Assembly (NCBI RefSeq): GCF_030730905.1
Contig: NZ_JAVAMP010000001.1
Span: 124,001-188,000, forward strand
Origin: Chengkuizengella axinellae
Lineage (GTDB): Bacteria; Bacillota; Bacilli; Paenibacillales; KCTC-33759
DNA length: 64,000 bases
Reading direction: 5' to 3'
Shown: piece by piece, positions 1-10,243 of the stretch
Position numbering within the stretch: position 1 is the first letter of the stretch
How the letters are laid out: the number at the start of each line of letters is the position of its first letter
Translations under genes and position numbers: made by a program
Notes under the pieces: model-generated
Told to the model about the DNA's origin: nothing
Database searches by the model: none
Seen by the model: only the letters and a program-made list of their open reading frames with translations

Positions 1-996
1 TGTTCTCAGCTTGGTGACGATCTAACTTATACTCAAAAACTATTAAGCAACTTAGTCCATCATCCAAATGCAGCAGGTGTATTAGTTTTAGGTTTAGGTT
101 GTGAAAATAACTATATTGAATTGTTTAAAAAAGTTTTAGGTGATTATGACAATCGCAGAGTAAAATTTTTAGAGGTTCAAGCTGTGTCAGATGAGATGGA
201 GTCAGGGTTGGATTTAATAGAAGAATTAGTTCAATATGCTAAAAAGTTTACTAGAGAAGATATACCAGTTTCTAAGTTAAAGATAGGATTGAAGTGTGGA
301 GGTTCTGATGGTTTTTCGGGCATTACTGCCAATCCTTTAGTTGGTAGATTTGCTGATCACCTTATATCAAAAGGAGGGACAGCTGTATTAACAGAGGTGC
401 CTGAAATGTTTGGAGCAGAAACCATCCTTATGAATCGAGCGAAAAATGAAGAAACATTTTCTAAAATCGTAGACCTTGTCAATGACTTTAAGCGTTATTT
501 TATCAGACATGATCAAGTTGTTTATGAAAATCCTTCACCCGGTAATAAAAAAGGGGGGATTACAACGCTCGAAGAAAAATCATTAGGATGCATTCAGAAG
601 GGTGGTTTTGCAGAAGTAAACGATGTTGTTCAATATGGTGAAAGAGTAACTGAGACAGGTTTAAACCTCTTACAAGGTCCTGGAAATGATCTTGTATCTG
701 TAACCGCTTTAGCTGCTTCAGGTGCTCATATCGTGTTGTTTACAACGGGAAGAGGAACTCCTTTTGGTGGACCAGTCCCTACTGTAAAGATTTCTACAAA
801 TACTGGCCTCTATGCAAGAAAGAAGAACTGGATTGATTTTGATGCAGGTCAGCTTTTAGACCACAAAGATATGAACCAATTAAGTGAAGAGTTATTTGAT
901 TATGTAGTGAATGTAGCATCTGGAGATATTACTGTGAACAATGAATTTTACGGATTTAAGGAAATTGCAATATTTAAAGATGGCGTAATGATGTAG
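1..996 (+). CDS. uxaA: altronate dehydratase, C-terminal part (5' end outside window)
   Basis: The reading frame is open from base 1, so this is the 3' part of a longer gene. Altronate dehydratase converts D-altronate to 2-keto-3-deoxygluconate in the cytoplasmic D-galacturonate pathway. The first residues (CSQLGDDL, then GLGCENN) and the later KCGGSDGFSGITANP and GRGTPFGGPVPTVKI stretches are typical of the large UxaA domain; the cysteines fit the iron-dependent dehydratase family. uxaB follows 32 bp downstream and uxaC after that, which supports the assignment. The N-terminal SAF-like domain is not in the window. The family is clear; the symbol relies on the operon context. Confidence 0.93.
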   Translation, partial: CSQLGDDLTYTQKLLSNLVHHPNAAGVLVLGLGCENNYIELFKKVLGDYDNRRVKFLEVQAVSDEMESGLDLIEELVQYAKKFTREDIPVSKLKIGLKCGGSDGFSGITANPLVGRFADHLISKGGTAVLTEVPEMFGAETILMNRAKNEETFSKIVDLVNDFKRYFIRHDQVVYENPSPGNKKGGITTLEEKSLGCIQKGGFAEVNDVVQYGERVTETGLNLLQGPGNDLVSVTALAASGAHIVLFTTGRGTPFGGPVPTVKISTNTGLYARKKNWIDFDAGQLLDHKDMNQLSEELFDYVVNVASGDITVNNEFYGFKEIAIFKDGVMM

Positions 997-1028
997 ATTA
1001 TATACATTTAGAGGACTGGAGGATGTTT

Positions 1029-2537
1029 ATGAAAATGAATCAGCTGAATCGTGAATGGATAGAAAAATATCAAAATAAACACAACTTCAAATCATCTGTT
1101 CATTTGGAAGAGAAGATTTTACAAATTGGCGAGGGTAATTTTTTACGTGGATTTTTAGATTGGATGATTTTTAAATTAAATCAACAAGGCAAGTTTGAGG
1201 GGAAAGTTGTTGCAGTCCAACCGACCAAACATGGCAAGGTAGTTCCGAAGCTAAATCAGCAAGACGGATTATATACAACGGTATTAAGAGGGATTGATGA
1301 TGGAGAAAAGGTAGAAAAAATTGAAATTATAGATTCTATCAGCCGTGGACTTAATCCATATGAACAGTGGGATGAGGTTTTAAAGGTTGCGGAATCGCCA
1401 ATGATACAGTTCGTCTTTTCAAACACAACGGAATCTGGTTTAACTTATAAAGAAGAAGTTTATGATCCTTCTCAGTCACCTGATTCTTTTCCGGGAAAAT
1501 TAACAGCTCTTTTATATCACCGTTTTAATAAACTTGGAATGGAAAAAAACTCAGGGTGGATTATTATTCCATGTGAATTAGTAGATTTTAATGGGCAGCT
1601 CTTAAAAGAGCTTGTATTGAAAACGGCTGAAAGCTGGAATCTTTCAGATCAATTTTTGCAGTGGATTGAAACTGAAAATATATTTTGCAACACACTGGTT
1701 GATCGTATTGTAACGGGATACCCTAAAGATCAAATAGAGGAATATGAAGAGAAGATAGGCTACGTAGATATTTTATTAACGACTGGAGAACCCTATCATC
1801 TTTTTGTCATAGATTCGCCAAAGGATATGAGAAACATTCTGCCATTTCATGAAATTGGATTAAATGTGCATTGGGATGAAATAAAACCGTATAGAGATTT
1901 AAAAGTAAAACTGTTAAATGGTCCACATACATTGATGGCTGCTGTTGGATTTTTATGTGGCATCGAAACGGTTAAGGAAGCGATGGAGGATGAGATCGTT
2001 GGTTCTTTTATTCAAAATAGTATAAACGAAGAGATGGTACCCACTTTTGATGATGTGAAAAAGGCTACAAATTATGTAAATAGTGTAACGGAAAGATTCA
2101 TTAATCCTTTCAATAAACATCTATTAAAAGATATTGCTTTAAATACTGTATTTAAATTTAAAACTAGATTGATGCCAACGATCAAGCTTTATGAGGGGAA
2201 ATTCCATCATCTTCCTAAATACATTGTTTTTTCATTTGCTGCATTATTTGTGTATTGCAAACCTTACAAACAAGAAAACAATGAATTTATAGGCTCTAAT
2301 TTCTCAAAAGATTATGTAATCAAAGATAAGGTAGAAGTTTTAGAACTATTCTCTAAAGCTTGGTCACATTATGATGGTAGTATTCAAAGTATTCAAAAAT
2401 TAACAACTGAAGTATTAAGCGATCGTTCGATTTGGGATGAGGATTTAAATGAGATTACAGATTTAAATCATATGATCGTAACTTATATAAACGATATATT
2501 GGGACATGGAATGAAGGCAAGTTTAAGCAGGATATGA
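1029..2537 (+). CDS. uxaB: tagaturonate reductase (altronate oxidoreductase)
   Basis: NAD-dependent reductase of the mannitol dehydrogenase family that converts D-tagaturonate to D-altronate. The N-terminal part has LQIGEGNFLRGF, the nucleotide-binding start typical of UxaB, and later KVKLLNGPHTLMAA, the substrate and catalytic region with the family lysine. Length (502 aa) is normal for UxaB. An in-frame ATG at 1023 directly abuts the GGAGG sequence, so the ATG at 1029, six bases after it, is preferred. It lies between uxaA and uxaC. A hairpin with a T-run follows the stop, so expression of uxaC may be partly uncoupled. Confidence 0.93.
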   Translation: MKMNQLNREWIEKYQNKHNFKSSVHLEEKILQIGEGNFLRGFLDWMIFKLNQQGKFEGKVVAVQPTKHGKVVPKLNQQDGLYTTVLRGIDDGEKVEKIEIIDSISRGLNPYEQWDEVLKVAESPMIQFVFSNTTESGLTYKEEVYDPSQSPDSFPGKLTALLYHRFNKLGMEKNSGWIIIPCELVDFNGQLLKELVLKTAESWNLSDQFLQWIETENIFCNTLVDRIVTGYPKDQIEEYEEKIGYVDILLTTGEPYHLFVIDSPKDMRNILPFHEIGLNVHWDEIKPYRDLKVKLLNGPHTLMAAVGFLCGIETVKEAMEDEIVGSFIQNSINEEMVPTFDDVKKATNYVNSVTERFINPFNKHLLKDIALNTVFKFKTRLMPTIKLYEGKFHHLPKYIVFSFAALFVYCKPYKQENNEFIGSNFSKDYVIKDKVEVLELFSKAWSHYDGSIQSIQKLTTEVLSDRSIWDEDLNEITDLNHMIVTYINDILGHGMKASLSRI

Positions 2538-2543
2538 TTGGGT

Positions 2544-2577
2544 GGTATAAGGAATAAATATTCCCTATCATTTTTTT
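2544..2577 (+). terminator. weak hairpin with T-run between uxaB and uxaC
   Basis: Arms ATAAGGAAT and ATTCCCTAT around an AAAT loop are followed by seven T. It resembles a weak intrinsic terminator inside the uxa operon; partial read-through would lower uxaC relative to uxaB. Confidence 0.45.
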
Positions 2578-2602
2578 AAAAATTTATATATGAGGTGATT
2601 GG

Positions 2603-4000
2603 ATGACTTTTTTAAGTGAACATATGATGTTGAAAAGTGAAAGTGCTAAATTGTTATTTCATGATTATGCGAAACAAATGCCTATAATTGATTTTCATAC
2701 CCATCTAAGTCCACAAGAAATCGCTGAAAATAAAACTTATCACAATATAACAGAACTGTGGTTATCAGGAGACCATTATAAATGGAGAGCAATGCGCTGG
2801 CTTGGCTTTGATGAGAAGTTGATTACAGGTGAAGCTTCAGATAAAGAAAAGTTTATGACATGGGCTAAAACATTACCCTATACTATGGGAAATCCGATTT
2901 ATGTGTGGTCACATTTAGAGCTTAGTCGATATTTTGGAATCGAGGAATTATTAACACCAGAAAATGCTGAACATATTTGGGAGGTTTGCAATGAAAAGTT
3001 AAAGGACAGCTCATTTAGCACTCAAAACATATTACAGCAATTTAATGTGAAGGTTATTAATACAACAGATGATCCAATTGATTCACTTAACTATCATCGG
3101 AATATAATGGAACAGGGTAATATTGCAACTGAAGTTCTTCCAACATTTAGACCCGATCAGGTATTAAATATAGATCAGCTAAGTTTTAAAGACTATATTC
3201 ATAAAATGGAACAAGTAACTGAGTTATCTATCTCAAATTATAGTGATTTGATCTCAGCTGTAGAAAATAGAATTCGATATTTTAATGAAAATGGGTGTCG
3301 TATATCAGATCATGCTTTTACTGAACTACCTTTTAGTTCATGCACTGAGGATGAGGCAGCTACTATATTTAAAAAGGGTATTGATGGACAGCAGTTATCA
3401 CTTGATGAGATTCACAAATATCAAACAAAAACCATGATGCATTTAGGTCAAATTTATAATTCACTCGGCTGGACGATGCAGCTGCACATTGGAGCCATTA
3501 GAAATAATAACTCACGCATGTTATCTTTATTAGGCAAAGATACGGGATATGATTCTATTCTAGACTATAAGCTTGCAGAAAATTTAAATGGATTTTTAAA
3601 TGAACTGGACAAAGAAAATACGTTGCCAAAAACGATTGTATATACTTTAAATGCAGCTGGGAACGATGTGATTGCTTCAGCCATTGGAAACTTCCAGTCA
3701 ACAGGCGCAAGAGGTAAGCTGCAATTTGGTTCAGGTTGGTGGTTTAATGATACGAAAGAGGGTATGTTGAATCAAATGAAAACGCTGGCTAATATTGGGG
3801 TTTTAAGTACGTTTATTGGGATGTTGACGGACTCTAGAAGTTTTCTTTCTTTTCCTAGACATGAGTACTTTCGCAGAGTTCTATGTGATTTATTTGGAGG
3901 CTGGATAGAAAATGGGGAGTTACCAAGGGATTATGAATTTATTGGCAGCATCATTCAGGATATTAGTTATAACAATGCGTTGAACTATTTTTCAAAATAA
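2603..4000 (+). CDS. uxaC: glucuronate (uronate) isomerase
   Basis: Isomerises D-galacturonate to D-tagaturonate and D-glucuronate to D-fructuronate, the entry step of the pathway. The 465 aa length and the N-terminal PIIDFHTHLSPQEIAENK metal-binding segment match UxaC of the amidohydrolase superfamily; the C-terminal STFIGMLTDSRSFLSFPRHEYFRR stretch, here cited by its STFIGMLTDSRSF core, is also characteristic. A GAGGTGATTGG sequence precedes the ATG. It is the last gene of the visible uxa operon and is followed by a strong hairpin. Together with the pectate lyase on the opposite strand, it gives a route from pectin to 2-keto-3-deoxygluconate. Confidence 0.95.
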   Translation: MTFLSEHMMLKSESAKLLFHDYAKQMPIIDFHTHLSPQEIAENKTYHNITELWLSGDHYKWRAMRWLGFDEKLITGEASDKEKFMTWAKTLPYTMGNPIYVWSHLELSRYFGIEELLTPENAEHIWEVCNEKLKDSSFSTQNILQQFNVKVINTTDDPIDSLNYHRNIMEQGNIATEVLPTFRPDQVLNIDQLSFKDYIHKMEQVTELSISNYSDLISAVENRIRYFNENGCRISDHAFTELPFSSCTEDEAATIFKKGIDGQQLSLDEIHKYQTKTMMHLGQIYNSLGWTMQLHIGAIRNNNSRMLSLLGKDTGYDSILDYKLAENLNGFLNELDKENTLPKTIVYTLNAAGNDVIASAIGNFQSTGARGKLQFGSGWWFNDTKEGMLNQMKTLANIGVLSTFIGMLTDSRSFLSFPRHEYFRRVLCDLFGGWIENGELPRDYEFIGSIIQDISYNNALNYFSK

Positions 4001-4018
4001 TGATTTAAAATTAATTAT

Positions 4019-4055
4019 GAAATGAACCCTTGGGAAAAATCCAAGGGTTCATTTC
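4019..4055. terminator. bidirectional intrinsic terminator
   Basis: Perfect 15-bp inverted repeat GAAATGAACCCTTGG / CCAAGGGTTCATTTC with a 7-nt loop. It sits between the convergent uxaC and pectate lyase genes and can serve both. Confidence 0.85.
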
Positions 4056-4079
4056 TATTTATATATAGTAGGTAATTCT

Positions 4080-7000
4080 TTACGGATTGATTTTACCAAC
4101 ACCAGCGCCTGCAATAACAATTGATTTCACATCTTCTACTGGGTCTAGATTATAAGTGTATGGCGGTGTGTAGCTGACTGTAGAAGTTGTCGGCTGATTA
4201 CCGGTATTATTTTGGAATATATTATTGGAAACATCCCAGTATCCAATTTGACTGCTGTATAAAGACACGACTGGATCTTTAGAATTTTCAAAATGGTTAT
4301 TTTCAATTCTGAGCGTTGCTCCCATTCTGGAATTAATACCTGTATCAATGATGTTATTGTAATAGTTATTATATAGATGCCCTTGACCAAATCTGAATAG
4401 AGGTCCTCTTGAATACATGTTTTCCCAACGATTGTGATGATATGTGATCTTGCGGTCGAAATTATCACTGTCAGAAGAACCTACAAGTGCTGTTTTCCAG
4501 CTATCATGCACATAGTTGTAGGAGAAGGTAATATATTCAGCATCGTCCTTTACATCAAACAAACCGTCGTAATAATCTTTGTCAACATCTAAACTATTGT
4601 ATAATTCATTATGATCTACCCAAATGTTATTTGACGGTCCCACGATGCTGATAGCATCTTTATCACCGATATCAACGTGATGAATGGTTAGATTACGGAT
4701 AATAATATTGTTTGCTCTCCATACTTTAATGCCAATTCCGTTTAATTCTCCATTTGTACCAACGCCAAGAATGGAAATGTCTGAAACATCTTTTACGTCA
4801 ATTTTATTGTTGGAAGAATTCGCTGGTGTAATCGTTCCGTCTACATAAATAGTTAAGGGTAAGTTTGGATCTTTATTATTGATTGCGTTTTGCAAGTCTG
4901 TTCCTGTACTAACCGTGACTACGACTGCATTGTCACCTTCACCACCAGTAGTTCCTCCATTCAATGTTGCAAATCCAACCAAATCATTTGCATTACCAGG
5001 TGGATTTCCTCCTCCAGCATCTTGTGGAGTGGCATTTACTTCTATAGAATTTTCACTTTCTCCTATGCTATTTACTGCACTAATGACATAATAATAGGTC
5101 GTACCGTTTGTCAACCCTGTATCTGTAAAGCTAGTTGATGTCAACCCTGTTGCAATTGTATTATAAGTACCACCTGCTGTTGTTGAACGTTTTATATTGT
5201 AGCTGTCAGCATTTGATACGATATCCCATGATATAGAGATAGTAGAATTGGAAGGATTGATAAGTACATTTGATGGAGCCTCTGGCGATACTTGACCTCC
5301 TCCATTATCACCACCTCCGGTACTGCCAACTTCAACGATTTGCCATTGCTGATGATCTCCGTCTCCATAAGTCCATTGCCCAACATTACCGCCATCAGTT
5401 AGAGAAGCATTTTGAACTTCTAAAGCTTTTTTACTATTTTTGTTAATTAGTTTAAAGTAGCCACCGCCAACGTCTTCAATTGTCCAAGCGTGAGCCTGAC
5501 TGCTCCTCTCCCTCATTTGAACAACATCTGCACCATCTTCTTTGGATTTATTTAAAATATAGATTAGTTTTCCACTATTTACATTGACAATATGATAATA
5601 CCCTTCACCTATGCTTTCTATTTGCCATTGCTGTTCTGGAAGGTCGCTGCGGGACACTTGAACTAAAGTATCATCGTCTTGAGTTCCAGCATTTAGAACC
5701 TCAATGGCTTTCCCACTGTTTTTATTGATTATAATGTATTTTTTATTTGGATCAATGCCTGTAGATGCAGCTGGTGTGGCACTGACTTCTGCAGAATCAG
5801 CGCTTTCGCCAAATGTATTGCTTGCACTAATGACATAATAGTAGGTCGTTCCGTTAGTTAAACTTGTATCGGTAAAGTTGTTACCAGTTAGATTGTTAAC
5901 TATTGAAGTATAGGAGCCTCCTAGAACTAATGATCGTTTTACAGTATAAGATTCTGCTTGATTGACAGGATTCCAAGTTAAAAGGATAGAACCATCACCA
6001 GAACTTGCATTTAAATTAGTAGGGGGGGTTGGAGGTAATTCGTCTCCGCCACCACCTCCAGTTCCTCCATCAATAACACCAACACCAGCATATTGAAGAA
6101 CAAGTGCTTTTATATCTTGTACTGGATCTAATGTATAGTTATAAGGTGGAGAATAACTTACTGTAGAAGTTGTTGGTTGATTTCCTGTTGTATTTTCAAA
6201 AATATTATTGGATACATCCCAGTATCCAATTTCACTGCTGTAAAGAGATACGATGGGATCTTTTGAATTTTCAAAATGGTTGTTTTCAATTTTGAGCGTG
6301 GCACCCATTCTAGAATTAATACCTGTATCTATAATGTTGTTGTAATAGTTATTATAGAGATGACCTTGGCCAAACCTGAAAAGTGGTCCTCTTGAAAAGA
6401 TATTTTCCCAGCGGTTATGATGGTATGTGATTTTTCGATCGTAATTATCTCCATCTGAAGAACCTACCAATGCTGTTTTCCAGCTATCATGAACATAATT
6501 GTATGAGAAGGTAATGTATTCTGCATCTCTTTTAACATCAAAAAGTCCATCGTAATAATCTTTGTCAACATCAAGACTATTATATAACTCATTATGGTCT
6601 ACCCAGATGTTATTTGCAGGTCCTTCGATGCTAATGGCATCTTTATCACCAGTATCTACGTGATGAATAGTTAAATTTCGTATGATGATGTTGCTTGCAC
6701 GAATGATTTTTATGCCAATTCCGTTTAATTCTCCATTGAGGCCTTCACCAATGATCGAGATATCAGATACATCTTTCACATCAATTTTACTATTCGATGA
6801 ATTACTTGGTGTAATTGTTCCATTTACATAAATGGTTAAAGGAAGATTTGGATCTTTGTTTGAAATAGCATCTTGTAGTTGTGTACCCGTATTTACTGTC
6901 ACAATTACAGCATTACTACCTTCACCACCTGTTGTTCCTCCATTCATAGTTGCGAATCCCACAGGTTGATTTAAATCTGAAGGAACCGAGGTTCCTGATG

Positions 7001-7775
7001 TTTCAGGTGTTGCACTGATTTCCGTTGAATTGATGCTTTCACCAGCTTCATTCACTGCACTTATGACATAATAGTAGGTTGTTCCATTTGAAACGTTAGA
7101 ATCTGTAAAGGTGAGGGTTGTCAAATTACTAGTTAATATTGAATATGAACCGCCAGAGGTTGTTGAACGTTTGATATTATAACTATCCGCATTACTTATT
7201 TCATCCCAAGATAAAGAAATGAATCCATCTGAAGGAGCAGCACTAATATTAGATGGAGGATTTGGAATGACTATACCACCAGGATCGCTCGTGTCAGTGT
7301 TTCCATCATCAATAAATTTCAAGTAATCAATGTTAGCACCCCCTTCAGAGGAAATACCAGTTAAACGTATTGTATTGTTTCCTTCATTAAGTTGAGCGCT
7401 TGGAGAAACGAATTGCCAATTTGTCCAACTCCCTGTTCCAGGGAAGGATAAACTAGCCTCAACTACAGCACCATTCACTTGAATTTCTGCTGGACGATCT
7501 GTAGAGGCATTTGCATATCGAAAATCTAAAGTATAACTTCCAGTTGTCCCTGCATTGATCACCCACTCTATAAATCCGCCAGCTTCATTTGGATCAAAAT
7601 TTACGTACCCTTCACCATCATATCCTCCATTTTTTGTTTCAAATATTGCACCTGACATCACATTTGCATCTTCACCTTGATAGAATTCTTCCACTGTATT
7701 GGCTTGCAAAGGAGTGGATAAAAATAATGAACTGAATAAACAAAATACCATTAGAACACTTAAACTTTTTTTCAA
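4080..7775 (-). CDS. secreted multidomain pectate lyase with two PL1 catalytic domains
   Basis: Extracellular enzyme, about 1231 aa, that cleaves polygalacturonate by beta-elimination. Order from the N-terminus (rough residues): signal peptide (1-26, ending TPLQA), a CBM6/CBM35-like beta-sandwich (30-155), fibronectin III (173-260), PL1 pectate lyase (268-573), fibronectin III (581-673), ricin B / CBM13-like domain with QQWQI repeats (678-823), fibronectin III (833-920), second PL1 domain (928-1231). Both PL1 copies keep IWVDHNEL and the catalytic-arginine region [11 protein letters not shown], so both look active; they are nearly identical over long stretches. The TTG start at 7775 is preferred over an upstream ATG at 7826 because AGGGAG precedes it at the right distance and a clean signal peptide follows. 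A cre site and three repeats lie upstream. Confidence 0.93.
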   Translation of the reverse strand: MKKSLSVLMVFCLFSSLFLSTPLQANTVEEFYQGEDANVMSGAIFETKNGGYDGEGYVNFDPNEAGGFIEWVINAGTTGSYTLDFRYANASTDRPAEIQVNGAVVEASLSFPGTGSWTNWQFVSPSAQLNEGNNTIRLTGISSEGGANIDYLKFIDDGNTDTSDPGGIVIPNPPSNISAAPSDGFISLSWDEISNADSYNIKRSTTSGGSYSILTSNLTTLTFTDSNVSNGTTYYYVISAVNEAGESINSTEISATPETSGTSVPSDLNQPVGFATMNGGTTGGEGSNAVIVTVNTGTQLQDAISNKDPNLPLTIYVNGTITPSNSSNSKIDVKDVSDISIIGEGLNGELNGIGIKIIRASNIIIRNLTIHHVDTGDKDAISIEGPANNIWVDHNELYNSLDVDKDYYDGLFDVKRDAEYITFSYNYVHDSWKTALVGSSDGDNYDRKITYHHNRWENIFSRGPLFRFGQGHLYNNYYNNIIDTGINSRMGATLKIENNHFENSKDPIVSLYSSEIGYWDVSNNIFENTTGNQPTTSTVSYSPPYNYTLDPVQDIKALVLQYAGVGVIDGGTGGGGGDELPPTPPTNLNASSGDGSILLTWNPVNQAESYTVKRSLVLGGSYTSIVNNLTGNNFTDTSLTNGTTYYYVISASNTFGESADSAEVSATPAASTGIDPNKKYIIINKNSGKAIEVLNAGTQDDDTLVQVSRSDLPEQQWQIESIGEGYYHIVNVNSGKLIYILNKSKEDGADVVQMRERSSQAHAWTIEDVGGGYFKLINKNSKKALEVQNASLTDGGNVGQWTYGDGDHQQWQIVEVGSTGGGDNGGGQVSPEAPSNVLINPSNSTISISWDIVSNADSYNIKRSTTAGGTYNTIATGLTSTSFTDTGLTNGTTYYYVISAVNSIGESENSIEVNATPQDAGGGNPPGNANDLVGFATLNGGTTGGEGDNAVVVTVSTGTDLQNAINNKDPNLPLTIYVDGTITPANSSNNKIDVKDVSDISILGVGTNGELNGIGIKVWRANNIIIRNLTIHHVDIGDKDAISIVGPSNNIWVDHNELYNSLDVDKDYYDGLFDVKDDAEYITFSYNYVHDSWKTALVGSSDSDNFDRKITYHHNRWENMYSRGPLFRFGQGHLYNNYYNNIIDTGINSRMGATLRIENNHFENSKDPVVSLYSSQIGYWDVSNNIFQNNTGNQPTTSTVSYTPPYTYNLDPVEDVKSIVIAGAGVGKINP

Positions 7776-7830
7776 GATAATCTCCCTACTTTCTAAAAAG
7801 TTTTTAACATCAAAACAGTTATTCAATGAA

Positions 7831-7913
7831 AACGTTGTTATTTAAAAATTTCAAAATACAGAAAATAATAACGTTGTTATTTTGGCTTATATGTAATTAC
7901 AACGTTGTTATTT
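7831..7913 (-). promoter_or_regulatory. three copies of a 13-bp repeat, likely operators of the pectate lyase gene
   Basis: AACGTTGTTATTT occurs at 7831, 7870 and 7901. The middle copy is inside a perfect 15-bp palindrome (AATAAC-GTT-GTTATT, 7867-7881). The AACGTT core is of the kind bound by LacI-family regulators; which protein binds is not shown. The three sites lie between the start codon and the cre site. Confidence 0.6.
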
Positions 7914-7921
7914 TTTGGTAT

Positions 7922-7935
7922 TTAAAGCGCTTTCA
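7922..7935 (-). promoter_or_regulatory. cre site (CcpA operator)
   Basis: On the minus strand TGAAAGCGCTTTAA matches the cre consensus TGWAANCGNTNWCA at all but one base. It lies about 150 bp upstream of the pectate lyase start, as expected for a carbon-catabolite-controlled polysaccharide-degrading enzyme. Confidence 0.75.
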
Positions 7936-8074
7936 TTATTGTGAAATAAACCTCCTTCCTTTAAAATGATTATATCACAATCAATTATGATATAATGGAA
8001 AAAATGAAACTATACTAAATATATATTAAGTTTTGACTCGAGTTATACTGGGATTAGTACATTAGTTGTAAGAG

Positions 8075-8108
8075 AAAAAACTGTTTCCGAATAGGGAAAC
8101 AGTTTTTT
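8075..8108. terminator. intrinsic terminator
   Basis: AAAAAACTGTTTCC-GAATA-GGGAAACAGTTTTTT, a perfect hairpin with A/T tails on both sides. It lies downstream of hisJ on the minus strand and can act in both directions. Confidence 0.8.
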
Positions 8109-8138
8109 GAAGGATTATTAATATAATAATCTCTTTAC

Positions 8139-8190
8139 ATCTAATGAAGGTCTCAAATATATTCTTGAGTAACTCCGATAGGAGTTTTTG
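8139..8190 (+). repeat. 50-bp repeat, copy 1 (CTAATGAAGG ... ACTCCGATAGGAGTTTTTG)
   Basis: CTAATGAAGG is followed after 21 variable bases by ACTCCGATAGGAGTTTTTG, a small hairpin with a T-run. The same two blocks at the same spacing recur at 14379-14430, also just beyond the 3' end of a minus-strand gene; a degraded copy is near 27143. Confidence 0.65.
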
Positions 8191-8212
8191 CTGGATATCT
8201 ACCAATTTTACT

Positions 8213-9019
8213 TTATAACTCCACACTTACTCGTCGCTTTTCCTTAAAATACACCCATTCTTTATACCCGATCTTCTTCAGTCTTGCTGCAACCAAGTCC
8301 CATTCATCACCTACACGATCTGGAACATGTGCATCTGAACCAAATGTGACGTATACACCATAAAACAAAGCTTTTTCTAAAATGTCGTCAGATGGATACC
8401 ATCCTCCAACATCTTTTGTTTTACCAGAAGTATTAATTTCAATAGCTGCTTCACATTCAGCAACTACCTTCAATGTTTCATCAATACTTTCTGTTTGAAT
8501 ATTTGAAAACTCAGGATAATAACCTTTCATAGCATCAATATGTCCTAAAATCTGAAACATTCCACTTCGAGCAGATTGTTGAATCAGTTCATAATATTGA
8601 TCCTTTTGCTCCACTTTTTCTTGATCGCTTAAACCATGCCATCTTTTTTTATTAAAAATACTAACGCCATTGACCCGATGAATAGAGCCTATAATATAGT
8701 CAAATGGATATTTTTCATATTCTTTTTGGTAAAGATGAGCGTATTCAGGGAAAAAATCTGATTCTATACCTAACAAAACCTCAATTTGACCTAGATATTT
8801 TTTTTTCAGTTTTAATATTTCATTAACATAGTTGGGAAATTCGCTTTTCGCCATTGCAATTTTTGGTTCTGCTTGATCTTTAGAGTGAGCGAAATAGGGT
8901 GAATGGTCTGATATGCCAATGACTTTCATTCCTTTTTCAATTGCTTCTTTGATATAGTCCTCTATAGTACCTTCTGCATGCCCGCAACGATAATGATGTG
9001 TATGTAGGTCAAATTTCAT
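8213..9019 (-). CDS. hisJ: histidinol-phosphatase, PHP family
   Basis: Cytoplasmic phosphatase converting L-histidinol phosphate to histidinol in histidine synthesis. The N-terminus KFDLHTHHYRCGHAEGTIEDY and the following ISDHSPYF are the first two metal-binding motifs of HisJ-type PHP phosphatases; GSIHRVNG, GHIDAMKGYYPEF and FGSDAHVPDRVG supply further ligands. The 268 aa length fits the family. GATGAGGGC precedes the ATG. It starts 8 bp after the LysR-type regulator on the same strand, so the two are probably co-transcribed. No other his genes are present. Confidence 0.88.
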   Translation of the reverse strand: MKFDLHTHHYRCGHAEGTIEDYIKEAIEKGMKVIGISDHSPYFAHSKDQAEPKIAMAKSEFPNYVNEILKLKKKYLGQIEVLLGIESDFFPEYAHLYQKEYEKYPFDYIIGSIHRVNGVSIFNKKRWHGLSDQEKVEQKDQYYELIQQSARSGMFQILGHIDAMKGYYPEFSNIQTESIDETLKVVAECEAAIEINTSGKTKDVGGWYPSDDILEKALFYGVYVTFGSDAHVPDRVGDEWDLVAARLKKIGYKEWVYFKEKRRVSVEL

Positions 9020-9027
9020 GCCCTCAT

Positions 9028-9933
9028 CTACTCCGATCCTAAAAATTGTGACTCTGACATTCCTTTTAGATCATCTAAAAATTGTTGAAGTGCAGTACTT
9101 AAGTATCGATCTGATTTATATATCACACCTACTGGATGACTAACTGCCTCTAATTCGTCTACTTGAATCATTTTTAATGTACCCAATTTAAGTTCATTTG
9201 AAATGGATGATTTAGAAATAATTGCAGCCCCAAGATTAATTTCAACCATTCTCTTCACTTCTTCACTGCTTGTCAATTCCATGACTATTTGTGGCGTGAA
9301 ATTCAGTTTTTTAAATATTTGATCCATAAACCTTCTGCCTGCAGAACCTGGTGAAATCATAATAAAAGATAAATCTTTTAATGACTCTGCTGAAGTATGT
9401 CTTTTATTTGCTAACGGGTGCTCTGGTGCAACTACAAGCTCAAAGGTATCGTAATATAAGACGGATGTTTCAAGCGTAGGTTTTTTGTCAGTTAAATAAG
9501 TAATTCCTATATCAATAAGTCCACTTTCAACACTAGACATGATTTGTGAAGAAGGCATGGAATGAATGCTGGTTTTAATGAGTGGGAATTGATTTTGGAA
9601 ATAGCTAAGTACACGAGGAAGTACTTGCATTGCTATGGAAGTCGTTGTCCCTAGTTGAATATGTCCTTGAGGTGTTTCGTTCATATCTGATAATTTTTGT
9701 TTAAGTTCATCAACAATATTTAATATTTCAACAGCATGTTCTATGAAAAGATGTCCGTTGTCAGTTAATGTTATAGGCTGGTTTCTATCAATAAGAACGG
9801 TTTGAAACTCATCTTCCAAGCTTTTGATTTGTGCAGATACTGCGGGCTGCGTTAAGTTTAAAAAGTCTCCTGCTTTCCTAAAGCTTTTCATTTTTGATAA
9901 AGCTATTAATGTTTCGAGTTGATTGATATTCAA
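9028..9933 (-). CDS. LysR-family transcriptional regulator
   Basis: Full-length LysR regulator of 301 aa. Residues 1-60 form the winged helix-turn-helix (INQLETLIALSKMKSFRKAG, LNLTQPAVSAQIKSLE), and about residues 90-290 the periplasmic-binding-like effector domain. The start is a TTG preceded by GAGAGGGGG. The closest known group is the CysL/YwfK-type regulators, but the effector cannot be read from the sequence. Its only close partner is hisJ, 8 bp downstream, which may be co-transcribed rather than its target. Confidence 0.88.
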   Translation of the reverse strand: MNINQLETLIALSKMKSFRKAGDFLNLTQPAVSAQIKSLEDEFQTVLIDRNQPITLTDNGHLFIEHAVEILNIVDELKQKLSDMNETPQGHIQLGTTTSIAMQVLPRVLSYFQNQFPLIKTSIHSMPSSQIMSSVESGLIDIGITYLTDKKPTLETSVLYYDTFELVVAPEHPLANKRHTSAESLKDLSFIMISPGSAGRRFMDQIFKKLNFTPQIVMELTSSEEVKRMVEINLGAAIISKSSISNELKLGTLKMIQVDELEAVSHPVGVIYKSDRYLSTALQQFLDDLKGMSESQFLGSE

Positions 9934-9960
9934 CAGTGATCCCCCTCTCTAATAGAAGTA

Positions 9961-10002
9961 GTTCAAAAAGTCTCTTTTTAATGGAAAACTGAGCTTTTGA
10001 AC
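9961..10002. repeat. short copy of the GTTCAAAAAGT inverted-repeat element
   Basis: GTTCAAAAAGTCTC at one end and GAGCTTTTGAAC at the other, only 42 bp long and foldable as a hairpin. The ends match the larger elements at 16268 and 58255. The rest of the 9934-10243 intergenic space shows only AT-rich promoter-like sequence for the two divergent genes. Confidence 0.55.
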
Positions 10003-10243
10003 ACGTACTAATAGATATAATTTATTAAAAATATAAGCTTTAATAAAAAAGTTGTATATATTTTATTATAAGCAACCTGAGTTCCTGAAGCAAACACTTC
10101 ATAAACCCTTTATTTTTCAGCCATACCCTCTAAAATTGTATATTTTAGTCGTACTTTGTAAGAAAATTCATGTACTTCGTGCCATTTATTCGATATAATT
10201 AGCAATAAACGTCAATATTTCTTCCAAAATAAGGAGAAAAAAT

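Noticed and set aside
4145-5395. Several frames on either strand inside the pectate lyase gene
   Set aside because: All lie in shifted or opposite frame of a clear 1231-residue protein.
7951-7962. Strong Shine-Dalgarno-like AAGGAAGGAGGT on the minus strand far upstream of the pectate lyase
   Set aside because: Only a four-codon frame follows at poor spacing; not enough for a leader-peptide claim.
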